From assembly GCA_028285445.1 (NCBI GenBank), contig JANQPQ010000029.1:44079-108078 (forward strand): a stretch of DNA of 64,000 nt, given 5' to 3'. The stretch is from Cyclobacteriaceae bacterium (GTDB lineage Bacteria; Bacteroidota; Bacteroidia; Cytophagales; Cyclobacteriaceae). This document shows positions 17,994-26,165 of this stretch, in pieces. The notes below the pieces were generated by a model. It did no database searches. It saw only the letters and a program-made list of their open reading frames with translations, and had not been told where the DNA came from. The translations under genes and the position numbers were made by a program. Position 1 is the first letter of the stretch; every line of letters begins with the position of its first letter.

Positions 17994-18010
17994 TGCGTAA
18001 TAACTCAGCG

Positions 18011-18018
18011 CAAAGCTA
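18011..18018 (-). promoter_or_regulatory. Candidate -7 box of the hisS operon
   Basis: Minus-strand TAGCTTTG fits TAnnTTTG, 17 bases before the hisS ATG at 17993. This supports that start over the longer frame, which would need transcription to begin further upstream. Confidence 0.4.
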
Positions 18019-18120
18019 CAAAATTCGCTATCAATTATAGATGGAATGTATAGGATGCATTTTATCCCTTTCGCTATTACTATCTCTTCGTGGTTGCTAC
18101 TTTTTTTGAAAGTTATGCAG

Positions 18121-18128
18121 TACATTTG
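18121..18128 (+). promoter_or_regulatory. Candidate -7 box for the lysine-rich protein gene
   Basis: TACATTTG fits TAnnTTTG and lies 26 bases before the ATG at 18155. Possible upstream TTTG (18105-18108) or TTG (18094-18096) elements sit at non-ideal spacings of 12 and 24 bases. Confidence 0.4.
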
Positions 18129-18154
18129 CACCTCGTTTAAAGACAATACGTGTT

Positions 18155-18550
18155 ATGGCACAGCGATTACAGCGAAAAGCAAGAAGGAACGTTTCCAGAG
18201 CGAAGCAAAAGAAGCAAAGAATACAATTGCTCAACAGTAAGCCCATTATTAAGCAGGTTGATGTTGAGGAGATAAAAGCTTCATTCGGTAAAGGTGGTTC
18301 TAAATCAAAACCAAAAGCAAAGGCTAAGGAGGAAGTTGTAGAGAAGGTTGAGGAGACCAAGGCGGCTGTAGAAGAAACTGCCGAGGCAGAAGCCCCTGCG
18401 AAGAAAGCTCCGAAGAAGGAAGCTAAGAAAGACGACAAAGCGAAGGCTGCACCCAAAGCTGCCAAGAAGGAAGAAGCCGAAAAAGCTGAAGCCCCTGCTG
18501 AGGAGGAGAAAGAGGAGAAGACTGAAGAAGCTGAAGGCGACAAGGAATAA
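18155..18550 (+). CDS. Small basic protein with Lys/Ala/Glu-rich tail
   Basis: 131 residues. The first ~45 residues (MAQRLQRKARRNVSRAKQKK, then ...NSKPIIKQVDVEEIKASF) look like a conserved, strongly basic, nucleic-acid-binding head. The rest is low-complexity K/A/E sequence with repeated PAKKAPKKEAKK, KAAPKAAKKEEAEKAE and an acidic end, resembling a histone H1-like or ribosome-associated tail. I do not recognise a named family; a similar head occurs in small Cytophagales hypothetical proteins. It has its own promoter box, is divergent from hisS and ends in a clear terminator, so it is a real monocistronic gene. An RNA- or DNA-binding role is inference. Confidence 0.78.
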   Translation: MAQRLQRKARRNVSRAKQKKQRIQLLNSKPIIKQVDVEEIKASFGKGGSKSKPKAKAKEEVVEKVEETKAAVEETAEAEAPAKKAPKKEAKKDDKAKAAPKAAKKEEAEKAEAPAEEEKEEKTEEAEGDKE

Positions 18551-18573
18551 CAATTCAGGAACTCAAGATATTC

Positions 18574-18602
18574 AAACCACTGGCAATAGTCAGTGGTTTT
18601 TT
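18574..18602 (+). terminator. Intrinsic terminator after the lysine-rich protein gene
   Basis: Stem AAACCACTG / CAGTGGTTT with an 8-base loop, followed by a run of six T (18597-18602). It is 23 bases past the stop codon and overlaps the last codons of the convergent phosphoesterase gene. Confidence 0.85.
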
Positions 18603-19105
18603 ATTGCTCCCCGTTTTCCTAATTCAATCACTTCCAGGTTATCTACCTTTTTACCGTTGATATCAAAGCGTAATAGAGTTTTCATTTGATGAAACCCTTG
18701 TTGGCCCGCTGCCCCTGGATTCAGGAATAGCATATTATCAAGAGCCGGGTCGGTCATCACCTTAAGTATATGGGAATGGCCACAAATGAAAATGTCTGGA
18801 GTATCAGCTGTAAGAAGGTTTTTCACTCGTCTATTGTATTTAGGCGGATATCCCCCTATGTGCGTCATCCAAACCCTCTTTCCTTCCACAGAAAACCTTA
18901 AATCTTCTGCATAGCGACTTGTAACCTCTTTATCATCTATATTCCCCCATACTGCCCTTACTGGTTTAAAATCTTCCAATTCCTGAATTAACGACAATGG
19001 CCCAATATCGCCAGCATGCCATATTTCATCGCAGTTTTCGAAATAGTCATACACTTTCGGGTCTAAATACCCGTGAGTATCAGAAATAAGGCCGATTTTT
19101 GTCAT
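18590..19105 (-). CDS. YfcE/MJ0936-type metallophosphoesterase
   Basis: 171 residues from the ATG at 19105; a TTG three codons upstream (19114) is a weaker alternative. All metal-binding motifs of the calcineurin-like fold are present: GLISDTHG (Asp9, His11), HAGDIG, WGNIDD, WMTHIGG and FICGHSHILK, with LNPGAAGQQ near the end. Short members of this family hydrolyse phosphodiesters such as bis-p-nitrophenyl phosphate in vitro; the natural substrate is usually unknown. The stop codon lies inside the terminator of the convergent gene. Confidence 0.9.
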   Translation of the reverse strand: MTKIGLISDTHGYLDPKVYDYFENCDEIWHAGDIGPLSLIQELEDFKPVRAVWGNIDDKEVTSRYAEDLRFSVEGKRVWMTHIGGYPPKYNRRVKNLLTADTPDIFICGHSHILKVMTDPALDNMLFLNPGAAGQQGFHQMKTLLRFDINGKKVDNLEVIELGKRGAIKNH

Positions 19106-19218
19106 TGCTACCAAATAAACGCAGCTTATTACCGTTTAACAATTTTAACCGAGAAAAAGCCACATTTCGTAACCTTTTATGGTCTATAGGGTAATACTGT
19201 AATAACAAGGCCAAACTC

Positions 19219-21693
19219 ATGTTTCATCAACCAAAACTAACTTCACTACTAACCCTTCTGTGTGCCCTTTTATGTACGAATTCCCTGCTTGCCCTTCAAG
19301 CTGAAAAAAGGCAATTCCAGGCTGAGAGAGTAGAAACAGCACCAAAAGTAGATGGTGTACTCGATGACCCTGTGTGGGGTTTGTGGGAAGGAGGTGAGAA
19401 GTACTTCCAATTGCGTCCGGATAATGGAGAGCCGGCTTCATTTGATACTGAGGTGAAGGTGATCTATACAGATTTCGGTATCTATTTCGCGGCCAAGATG
19501 TATGATCCCGAGCCTAACGAAATCCAAAGAGAACTGGGTATTAGGGATGAGCTTTTTAGAAATGCGGATCATTTCGGTGTTACTATTGATACTTACAACG
19601 CAGGCTTAAATGCCTTCTCCTTTTTTGTTACAGCGGCTGGTGTTCAGGCCGATTTGTTTAATAGTGGACAAAGAGAAGATAGGAATTGGGATGCTGTTTG
19701 GAAAAGTGCCGTAGAAATTGATGAATATGGTTGGAACGTAGAAATGGAGATTCCTTATTCTGCCATTAGATTTCCTAAAAAAGATGCGCACGTTTGGGGT
19801 ATCAATTTCAAACGCAGAATTCAGCGTAAGCAAGAAGATTCATTTTGGAATTTTGTAGATAACTCAATAGAGGGATTTGTAAATCAAAGCGGGCAAATTT
19901 CTGGTTTTGAAGGAATTGATCCGCCAGTAAGATTATTCTTTACACCATTTGTTGCTACAACCGCAACCCACAATACTGATGGCAACTCGGCTGATGCTAC
20001 CTTCAGCGCCGGGATGGATGTCAAGTATGGCATTAATGAGAGTTTTACCCTGGATATGAGCCTGATTCCAGACTTTAGCCAGGTACGCTCTGATAATGTG
20101 GTTTTGAACCTTTCACCCTTTGAGGTGCGGTTTGATGAGAACCGACCCTTTTTTACAGAAGGAACGGAATTGTTTAGTAAGGGCAGGATATTCTTCTCTC
20201 GAAGAATTGGAAAATCTTTTGGCAATGTTTTCGATCCGGAGGATACTGAGGAGTTAGTAGGCTCGACACCAAGTGAAGCTAAACTCATTAATTCGTCTAA
20301 GATTTCAGGAAGAACGAAGGGAGGACTGGGTATAGGCTTCCTCAATTCAATGACTGCGGCCTCTTACGTTACCGTTCGAGATACACTAACCGACGTAAGT
20401 CGGCAGGTACAATACGACCCTTTTACCAACTTTAATGTTTTCGTTCTTGACCAAAACCTAAAAAATAATTCAAAGATTGGGCTTATCAATACCAATGTTA
20501 CCAGGGCAAATGGCGGTGACAATGCCAATGTTACCGGTATGGACTTCGCGTTCTTTGATAAAACAAACACCTACCGCGTGCGGGGTTTTACAGCGATTAG
20601 CCAAAAAATGTCTAACAACGGCGATGGTACTTATTCTAATGATGTTGGATACAGATATAGTATTTCGGCTGGAAAAGTAAGTGGGAAATGGCAGTACCGC
20701 ATTGGCAGGGAGGTGGAAAGCGATAACTATGATATTAACGATCTTGGGTTCATACGAGGTGCCAACCAGATTTCACACAGCTTCAATGTAAGTCATCAAA
20801 TATTCAAGCCCTTTTGGAAGCTAAACCGATTCAGAGTGGGCTTCGGAGCAGATCACTCTCAGCTATATGATCCTCGGGTTAGAACCGACTGGAGTGTGGA
20901 TATTAATATGGGTGGTCAGTTTAAGAATTTCTGGAACTTTAATATGGGTACCGGAATTACTCCGGAAACCACTTTTGATTATTTCGAACCAAGAGAAGAC
21001 GGCTACCACTTTGCCAGACCCTATGATCGATGGGCGAATGCCTTCTTGGGAACGGATAACAGAAAAGCTTTTAGAATTGGCGGTTATCGGGGTTTCTGGA
21101 GAAGACCTGACTGGAACCAGAAAGAAGATTGGTGGGGTATCTTTCCAAGATACCGAGTCAATAATAAGCTGACCTTCAACTACGAGATCAATTATAATAA
21201 GAGCCGCAATGACCGGGGTTACGCGACCAAGCTCTATGATGATGACGACAATCTCCAAGACATCATTTTTGGCTTGAGGAACGTTCAAACCGTCAACAAC
21301 GTGGTAGGTGCCAAATATACTTTCAACAATAAAATGGGTATAAACCTAAGAGTTAGGCACAACTGGACGAAGGTGCAATACTTCGATTTCTTTGCGCTGC
21401 AAACTGACGGTGAACTGGTAGACAGCGATTATACTGGCCTGGATGAGGATGGCGTTTCGATGCATGATGCCAATTTTAATGCATTCAATGTGGATTTAGT
21501 TTATACGTGGCAAATAGGGCCCGGTAGCTTTGTGAATATTGTCTGGAAAGATTCGATAATTAATTCCACCTCACAAGTGCAGAATGGATTTTTCAAAAAT
21601 TTTGAAAATACCATCACCTCTGATCAGATTAACAGTTTCTCATTTAAGATTATCTACTTCATAGATTACCTCAGCATCAAAAACAGAATCTAG
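19219..21693 (+). CDS. CBM9-like/DUF5916 outer-membrane protein
   Basis: 824 residues. Signal peptide about 1-25 (MFHQPKLTSLLTLLCALLC...). A family 9 carbohydrate-binding-like domain follows (about 35-235), with VETAPKVDGVLDDPVWGLWEG at its start and WNVEMEIPYSAIRFP later. The rest is DUF5916: RLFFTPFVATTAT, LDMSLIPDFSQVRSDNVVLN and FDENRPFFTEGTELF, then long alternating strands ending in FSFKIIYFIDYLSIKNRI. That looks like an outer-membrane beta-barrel with a terminal aromatic-containing strand. These proteins are frequent in Bacteroidota, where a role in polymer or peptide handling is assumed rather than shown. It is convergent with the PLP decarboxylase gene. Confidence 0.87.
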   Translation: MFHQPKLTSLLTLLCALLCTNSLLALQAEKRQFQAERVETAPKVDGVLDDPVWGLWEGGEKYFQLRPDNGEPASFDTEVKVIYTDFGIYFAAKMYDPEPNEIQRELGIRDELFRNADHFGVTIDTYNAGLNAFSFFVTAAGVQADLFNSGQREDRNWDAVWKSAVEIDEYGWNVEMEIPYSAIRFPKKDAHVWGINFKRRIQRKQEDSFWNFVDNSIEGFVNQSGQISGFEGIDPPVRLFFTPFVATTATHNTDGNSADATFSAGMDVKYGINESFTLDMSLIPDFSQVRSDNVVLNLSPFEVRFDENRPFFTEGTELFSKGRIFFSRRIGKSFGNVFDPEDTEELVGSTPSEAKLINSSKISGRTKGGLGIGFLNSMTAASYVTVRDTLTDVSRQVQYDPFTNFNVFVLDQNLKNNSKIGLINTNVTRANGGDNANVTGMDFAFFDKTNTYRVRGFTAISQKMSNNGDGTYSNDVGYRYSISAGKVSGKWQYRIGREVESDNYDINDLGFIRGANQISHSFNVSHQIFKPFWKLNRFRVGFGADHSQLYDPRVRTDWSVDINMGGQFKNFWNFNMGTGITPETTFDYFEPREDGYHFARPYDRWANAFLGTDNRKAFRIGGYRGFWRRPDWNQKEDWWGIFPRYRVNNKLTFNYEINYNKSRNDRGYATKLYDDDDNLQDIIFGLRNVQTVNNVVGAKYTFNNKMGINLRVRHNWTKVQYFDFFALQTDGELVDSDYTGLDEDGVSMHDANFNAFNVDLVYTWQIGPGSFVNIVWKDSIINSTSQVQNGFFKNFENTITSDQINSFSFKIIYFIDYLSIKNRI

Positions 21694-21701
21694 AAGAATT
21701 G

Positions 21702-23162
21702 CTAGACGGTGGTATGCTGAGATTGCAGTAGCTGCTGCACTTTTTCCCGAAGAATTTCCAAGGTAAGATCGATAGTAGCTAAGTGCGTTCTGAATACCAG
21801 TACTGCTACACGTATTACAAATTTATCATCAACTACTGTAGATGAGAGGAATACCCTGCCATCTTTGTGGATTTCTGTCATCAGCTTTTTGTTGAATTCG
21901 TTGGCATCTCCAGAATCGGGGATATATCTAAAAAATACAACAGATAACTCCGGGTAAGGGCCCATTTCAAATCCCTCAACTTTATTCAGTTGATCGTAGA
22001 AATAACGGGCGAGGAGGATCTTTTCCTGTAGGGCAGCTCTAAAAGCAGAGAGGCCATGAATTTTCAATGGCAACCACAGGCGCAATCCACGGAAGTGCTT
22101 AGTCAGCTCAGGTGATACATCTGCGGGGGAAATTTCAATATCGTCGTCCAGGGCATCTTGCATGTAATTGGCACTTTGGGTAAATGCCTTCTTCATATCC
22201 TCTCCATTCCGTACTAATACCACTCCCAGGCCATAAGGGATAAAAAAGCCCTTATGAGGATCAATCACTACGGAGTCTGAGCGCTCGATACCTTTCAGTT
22301 GTGGCTTGATCTCTTCACACAACATGAAGCAACCACCATAAGCTGCATCGACATGATACCAAAGGCCATTTTCTTCTGCTATGTTTGCAATTTCATCCAA
22401 GGGGTCTATGGCACCCACATCGGTTGTGCCAGCGGAGGCAACAACCATCCAAGGCTGCAGACCATTGTCAATATCTGCTGCTATTTGCTCCTGGAGATCA
22501 TCAGCTTTCATCCTGAATCTACCGTCTAATGTTATCTGCCTAACTTGGGCTTCGGCCACCCCCGCAATTTTAAATGCCTTATGCAGGCAGTGGTGTACAT
22601 GGCCAGAAAGGTAAATTACTGCCTTACGTATGTTGGAAGAGTTTAATCCCTTTGCATCTCGTGCCGTCACAATTGCGGTAAGATTTGCAATGCTGCCACC
22701 GCTGGTAAGATTGCCAAAGGCTTGCTGCGGATATCCCATCAACTCGGTCATCCACCTGATTAGGACATTCTCAACTTGCACCGCCCCGGGGTTAGCAAAA
22801 AATACTCCCGCATATCGATTTGTAATATCTACCCAGTAGTCGGCTAAAGAAGAACTATATAAGCCTCCCCCGGGAATATAGCCGAGGTGCTTGCCGGATG
22901 CTGGGTTTATGCCGTCCTTATCCACAGAGTTGGCTATAAGATTTACTGCACTATCAATAGAAATGGCCTCCTCACTAATAGGGTTTTCAATAATGGTTGG
23001 GTTGCTTTCTGGTGTTTCAGCATAGGTTTTTTTAGAATCCATCTCTTCTAAGAATGATTCAGTATGCTGAATTACCGCCCGCCTGATTAATTCGCGTTCA
23101 TCCGCAGTTGGCTCCAGCTGCTTGCTTATTTTTTCTAGCTGTTTGATTCTCTCTAAAGACAT
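21702..23162 (-). CDS. Group II pyridoxal-phosphate-dependent decarboxylase
   Basis: 486 residues. PLP-binding features: FGNLTSGGSIANLTA (about 149-163), SGHVHHCLHKA with the ring-stacking His (about 187-196), HVDAAYGGCFML with Asp272, and the Schiff-base lysine Lys304 in VIDPHKGFFIPYGLG. It is related to aromatic-L-amino-acid, tyrosine, glutamate and 2,4-diaminobutyrate decarboxylases. It would convert an amino acid to its amine plus CO2; the substrate cannot be picked from sequence. It is divergent from the thioredoxin-like gene, with 82 bases between the starts. Confidence 0.9.
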   Translation of the reverse strand: MSLERIKQLEKISKQLEPTADERELIRRAVIQHTESFLEEMDSKKTYAETPESNPTIIENPISEEAISIDSAVNLIANSVDKDGINPASGKHLGYIPGGGLYSSSLADYWVDITNRYAGVFFANPGAVQVENVLIRWMTELMGYPQQAFGNLTSGGSIANLTAIVTARDAKGLNSSNIRKAVIYLSGHVHHCLHKAFKIAGVAEAQVRQITLDGRFRMKADDLQEQIAADIDNGLQPWMVVASAGTTDVGAIDPLDEIANIAEENGLWYHVDAAYGGCFMLCEEIKPQLKGIERSDSVVIDPHKGFFIPYGLGVVLVRNGEDMKKAFTQSANYMQDALDDDIEISPADVSPELTKHFRGLRLWLPLKIHGLSAFRAALQEKILLARYFYDQLNKVEGFEMGPYPELSVVFFRYIPDSGDANEFNKKLMTEIHKDGRVFLSSTVVDDKFVIRVAVLVFRTHLATIDLTLEILREKVQQLLQSQHTTV

Positions 23163-23244
23163 CTATTGCTCAAGTCTGATCTCGGTAACTGTCAAAGATT
23201 TTTTTAATTTAGTCAATCCTTCAAACTTTTTGGCAACGACCACT

Positions 23245-23808
23245 ATGGCCCTTACTCCATCAAAGATGATTCCCCTGGGTACAATAGCCCCAGACTTCGA
23301 GTTACAAGACTCCGTTTCGAATAACCTCGTTACTCTTGCCGATGTAAAATCAGAAGTTGCTACGGTTATCATGTTTATCTGTAACCACTGCCCCTATGTA
23401 AAGCATGTCAGAGAAGAACTGGTAAGACTGTATGATGACTATTTTCCAAAAGGAGTGAGTTTTACCGGCATTAGTTCAAATGATGTAGAGGACTTTCCTG
23501 AAGACTCTCCTGAGATGATGAGAGAGGAGGCTAAGAAGCATGGGTACCAGTTTCCCTACCTTTATGATGAAACACAGCAAATAGCCAAACTATACGACGC
23601 CGCTTGTACGCCTGATTTCTATATATTCGACCGCAACCTGGAGCTGGTTTATAGAGGTCAACTTGATGATTCCCGCCCGGGAAACGAGAAACCCCTTAAC
23701 GGAAAAGATGTTCGCGAAGCACTTGACAGTGTTATAAATGGAAACCCAGTCAGCGAAAATCAGATACCTAGCGTTGGCTGTAATATCAAGTGGAAAGGAG
23801 CTCAATAA
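23245..23808 (+). CDS. Thioredoxin-like (AhpC/TSA-fold) redox protein
   Basis: 188 residues from the ATG at 23245 (MALTPSKMIPLGTIAPDFEL). The frame is open further upstream, but those codons run into the divergent decarboxylase start and are not family-like. The thioredoxin-fold core has MFICNHCPYVKHVREEL with a redox pair Cys46-x-x-Cys49, followed by FTGISSNDVEDFPEDSP and DAACTPDFYIFDR with a third Cys. This belongs to the 'CNHCPYVKH' subgroup of redoxins, whose client is not established. It probably acts in the cytoplasm, since no signal peptide is seen. Confidence 0.9.
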   Translation: MALTPSKMIPLGTIAPDFELQDSVSNNLVTLADVKSEVATVIMFICNHCPYVKHVREELVRLYDDYFPKGVSFTGISSNDVEDFPEDSPEMMREEAKKHGYQFPYLYDETQQIAKLYDAACTPDFYIFDRNLELVYRGQLDDSRPGNEKPLNGKDVREALDSVINGNPVSENQIPSVGCNIKWKGAQ

Positions 23809-23854
23809 AGAACTTCACTTTTTTTTGTTTTTTTCTGTAACTATTAACTAACGG

Positions 23855-24469
23855 TTGGGTTTACGTTCTAAACGAAGATCTAACCAGCTAGCTAACTCAA
23901 AGAAGCACTTGGATTCACTATCGGATAATTCTCTAATGTTTCAGGTGAAGGAAGGAGACCTGGATAAGCTGGGCTTGCTCTTCGAGCGCTATAAGAAGAT
24001 GCTGTTTGCATTCTTTTATAGAATAAACCGCGACAAAGATCTGAGTGAGGATTTAGTACAGAATGTGTTTATGAGGGTGCTGAAGTACAAACATGCATTT
24101 AAGGGAAGTGGAGAATTCAAGACCTGGTTATTTCATATAGCGCGAAATGTTAGTCACGATCACTTTCGACAAAACAAAAAATTAGGACACAAAGACGACA
24201 TTATGGATTGGGACGAAAGACTGACAGCACAGAAGGAAGAGGAGGAAGTGAAGCTAAGAGATGAACAGCTGCAATTGCTTAACACAGCCATTGAAAAACT
24301 GAGCGAGGAAAAGAGAGAACTGATATCAATGAGTAAGCTGAAAGGAATGAAGTACAAAGAAATAGGAGAGATTTTGGATTGCAGTGAGGGAGCAGTGAAA
24401 GTTAAGGTTTTCAGAGCTCTGAAAGACCTTAAAAGTATTTATGATGAAACGAAATTGAGCTATGAATAA
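23855..24469 (+). CDS. ECF-type RNA polymerase sigma factor
   Basis: 204 residues if translation begins at the TTG at 23855. A second TTG at 23909 (186 residues) follows a purine-rich AAAGAAG and is also possible; no ATG fits before residue 28. Region 2 spans about 38-105, with LFERYKKMLFAFFYRI, DLSEDLVQNVFMRVLKY and FKTWLFHIARNVSHDHFR. Region 4 spans about 145-195, with KEIGEILDCSEGAVKVKVFRALK. The acidic/Lys-rich linker lacks region 3, as expected for ECF sigmas. It overlaps the next gene by 8 bases (ATGAATAA) and heads the sigma-HEAT-DUF4097 operon. Confidence 0.92.
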   Translation: MGLRSKRRSNQLANSKKHLDSLSDNSLMFQVKEGDLDKLGLLFERYKKMLFAFFYRINRDKDLSEDLVQNVFMRVLKYKHAFKGSGEFKTWLFHIARNVSHDHFRQNKKLGHKDDIMDWDERLTAQKEEEEVKLRDEQLQLLNTAIEKLSEEKRELISMSKLKGMKYKEIGEILDCSEGAVKVKVFRALKDLKSIYDETKLSYE

Positions 24470-25256
24470 GGAAAGAGCATTGGAATTGCTGGCAGCCTTT
24501 AATGAAGGCAAACTTGCTGAAGAGCAAATGTCAGAGCTTGAGAATGCTATAGAAATGGGCTTGCTATCTATTGATGAGATGCCGGAACTGATGAAGATTG
24601 ATCAGCAAATGGATGCAATCGAGGTGCCAGAACCTGGCGCAAACATGGACCAGCAATTCTATCAAATGCTGGGAAAGCATAAAGCAAAGGCTGGAACCAA
24701 CTGGTTGGAAGCTTTAGACAATTGGCTCGCAAACCTGGGGCTTTCTCCGTCAGCAGTACGACTTGCCTATGGAATGGTACTGTTGGTAGTTGGATTTGGG
24801 GTAGGGGTCCTGTTCAATGGCGGCTCTGCAGGTGAGATTGATAAGTTGTCGGCGGAGATGAAAGACATGAAAGCTATGATGATGCTGACCATGTTGGAAA
24901 AAGAGTCTGCAACTGAGCGACTTAAGGCAGTTAGCATCAGCAATGAAATAACTGATGTAGATGATCAGGTGATCAATGCATTGTTGCAAACACTGAATTA
25001 CGATGACAATGTAAATGTGAGGATCGCTACCCTTGAAGCACTATTTAGATACGCTGATAAGCCGGCAGTTCGTGAGGGTTTGGTTAAGGCGATTGCACAT
25101 CAAGATTCACCACTGGTAATGGTGGCTTTGGCTGAAGTCATGGTTGTTCTACAGGAGAAAGGTTCCGTTGATGAATTGCAGAAGATCATCGATCATGGTC
25201 ACTTGGATGAAGGTGTGGAAGAGAAACTTACTGAAAGCATACAGAAACTGATCTAG
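24462..25256 (+). CDS. Membrane anti-sigma-like protein with HEAT repeats
   Basis: 264 residues. The N-terminal ~75 residues (ERALELLAAFNEGKLAEEQM...) look like the cytoplasmic sigma-binding arm of an anti-sigma factor, though without the zinc Cys/His motif. One transmembrane helix covers about 100-120 (LAYGMVLLVVGFGVGVLF). A short coiled coil (125-155) leads to a C-terminal HEAT-repeat domain (about 165-260) with NVRIATLEALFRYADKPAV and SPLVMVALAEVMVVLQE. The HEAT domain would be outside the cytoplasmic membrane. The 8-base overlap with the sigma gene fits a sigma/anti-sigma pair; regulation by the exported neighbours is inference. Confidence 0.82.
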   Translation: MNKERALELLAAFNEGKLAEEQMSELENAIEMGLLSIDEMPELMKIDQQMDAIEVPEPGANMDQQFYQMLGKHKAKAGTNWLEALDNWLANLGLSPSAVRLAYGMVLLVVGFGVGVLFNGGSAGEIDKLSAEMKDMKAMMMLTMLEKESATERLKAVSISNEITDVDDQVINALLQTLNYDDNVNVRIATLEALFRYADKPAVREGLVKAIAHQDSPLVMVALAEVMVVLQEKGSVDELQKIIDHGHLDEGVEEKLTESIQKLI

Positions 25257-25258
25257 AT

Positions 25259-26119
25259 ATGAAACGTTTGATCAAAACGATATTAACACTTCAGGCTTCA
25301 TTAGTTGTGATTTCAGGAGCCTATGCGCAAAGTCACAAAGAGACTATCAACAAAGAATACACTTTTACTGGCTCGGGAGATAAGGTACTTGTAATAGACA
25401 ACATCAGCGGTGACCTGGTAGTTGAGGCCTACCAGGGAACGAAGGTATTAGTTGAAGTTAATATGGAGCTAAGAGCCAGAACCGACCGACAGCTAGAAAG
25501 AGCTAAGAGCGAAGTGAAACTTGGCACCGAAGAGCGCGGAGACAGTTTGGTTTACTTTGTTGACGGACCATGCAATTGTGATTGTCGTGACCGCAACCGC
25601 CGCTATAACTGGAACCGTTGTGACTACGATTACAAATTTATCTTGGACTTTAAGGTAAAAGTGCCTGCCAGCACAAATCTGGAGTTATATACTGTCAATA
25701 ACGGAGATATTCGAGTTGATGGTGTTACTGGCGAGATAATGGCCAAGAACGTAAACGGCGGTATTTATCTTGACAAGATTGCCGGAGCAACTAAAGCCCA
25801 CACCATTAATGGAGACGTAGAGATTACCTATACCAGTAATCCTAAAGAGCATTCAATGTACTATACACTGAATGGAGACTTAACAGTCTTCTACTTGCCT
25901 AACCTTTCCGCCGATATGAGCTTTAAGAGTTTCAATGGCGACTTCTATACCAACTTCGACATTACCCAGCAATTGCCTTCAAGAATAACTTCTGATTCCA
26001 GGCGTTCGCGGGGAACTACTTACAAGATTGATGAAAGAACAGCGGTGCGTGTAGGTCAGGGAGGGGTTGAGCTTGACTTTGAAACTTTCAACGGAGACAT
26101 CTTTATCAAAAAGAAATAA
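25259..26119 (+). CDS. Exported DUF4097-type beta-repeat protein with a CxCxC cluster
   Basis: 286 residues, starting 2 bases after the previous stop. Signal peptide about 1-24 (...LVVISGAYAQ). The body consists of repeating short strands with the 'NGD/NGG' turn: VNNGDIRVDGV, NVNGGIYLDKI, TINGDVEITY, TLNGDLTVFY, SFNGDFYTNF, ending TFNGDIFIKKK. This is the DUF4097/GIN-like right-handed beta-solenoid pattern. Unusual is a Cys cluster at 105, 107, 109 and 121 in an Asp/Arg/Asn/Tyr-rich loop, absent from the paralogue that follows. It probably lies in the periplasm or on the surface. Confidence 0.85.
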   Translation: MKRLIKTILTLQASLVVISGAYAQSHKETINKEYTFTGSGDKVLVIDNISGDLVVEAYQGTKVLVEVNMELRARTDRQLERAKSEVKLGTEERGDSLVYFVDGPCNCDCRDRNRRYNWNRCDYDYKFILDFKVKVPASTNLELYTVNNGDIRVDGVTGEIMAKNVNGGIYLDKIAGATKAHTINGDVEITYTSNPKEHSMYYTLNGDLTVFYLPNLSADMSFKSFNGDFYTNFDITQQLPSRITSDSRRSRGTTYKIDERTAVRVGQGGVELDFETFNGDIFIKKK

Positions 26120-26165
26120 CAACTTAGAATACAATAGGACTAATTATCTTTTAAAATTGAGACAA

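Noticed and set aside
17994..18146. N-terminal 51-codon extension of hisS
   Set aside because: The extension does not resemble HisRS and overlaps the promoter region; the normal start is the ATG at 17993 with SKQKPTIPKGTRDF right after it.
18097..18553. Antisense Ser/Ala/Phe-rich frames over the lysine-rich gene
   Set aside because: Shadow frames of the K/A/E-rich codons; the + strand gene has promoter and terminator.
19106..19114. TTG start three codons upstream of the phosphoesterase ATG
   Set aside because: ATG at 19105 gives the family N-terminus MTKIGLISDTHG directly; the extra residues add nothing.
23122..23244. Longer N-terminus for the thioredoxin-like gene
   Set aside because: It overlaps the start of the divergent decarboxylase and has no family or signal character; the ATG at 23245 gives the known N-terminus.
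26067..26165. Upstream extension of the second DUF4097 gene into the first
   Set aside because: The extension lies in another frame of the preceding gene and removes the signal peptide; the ATG at 26166 is preferred.
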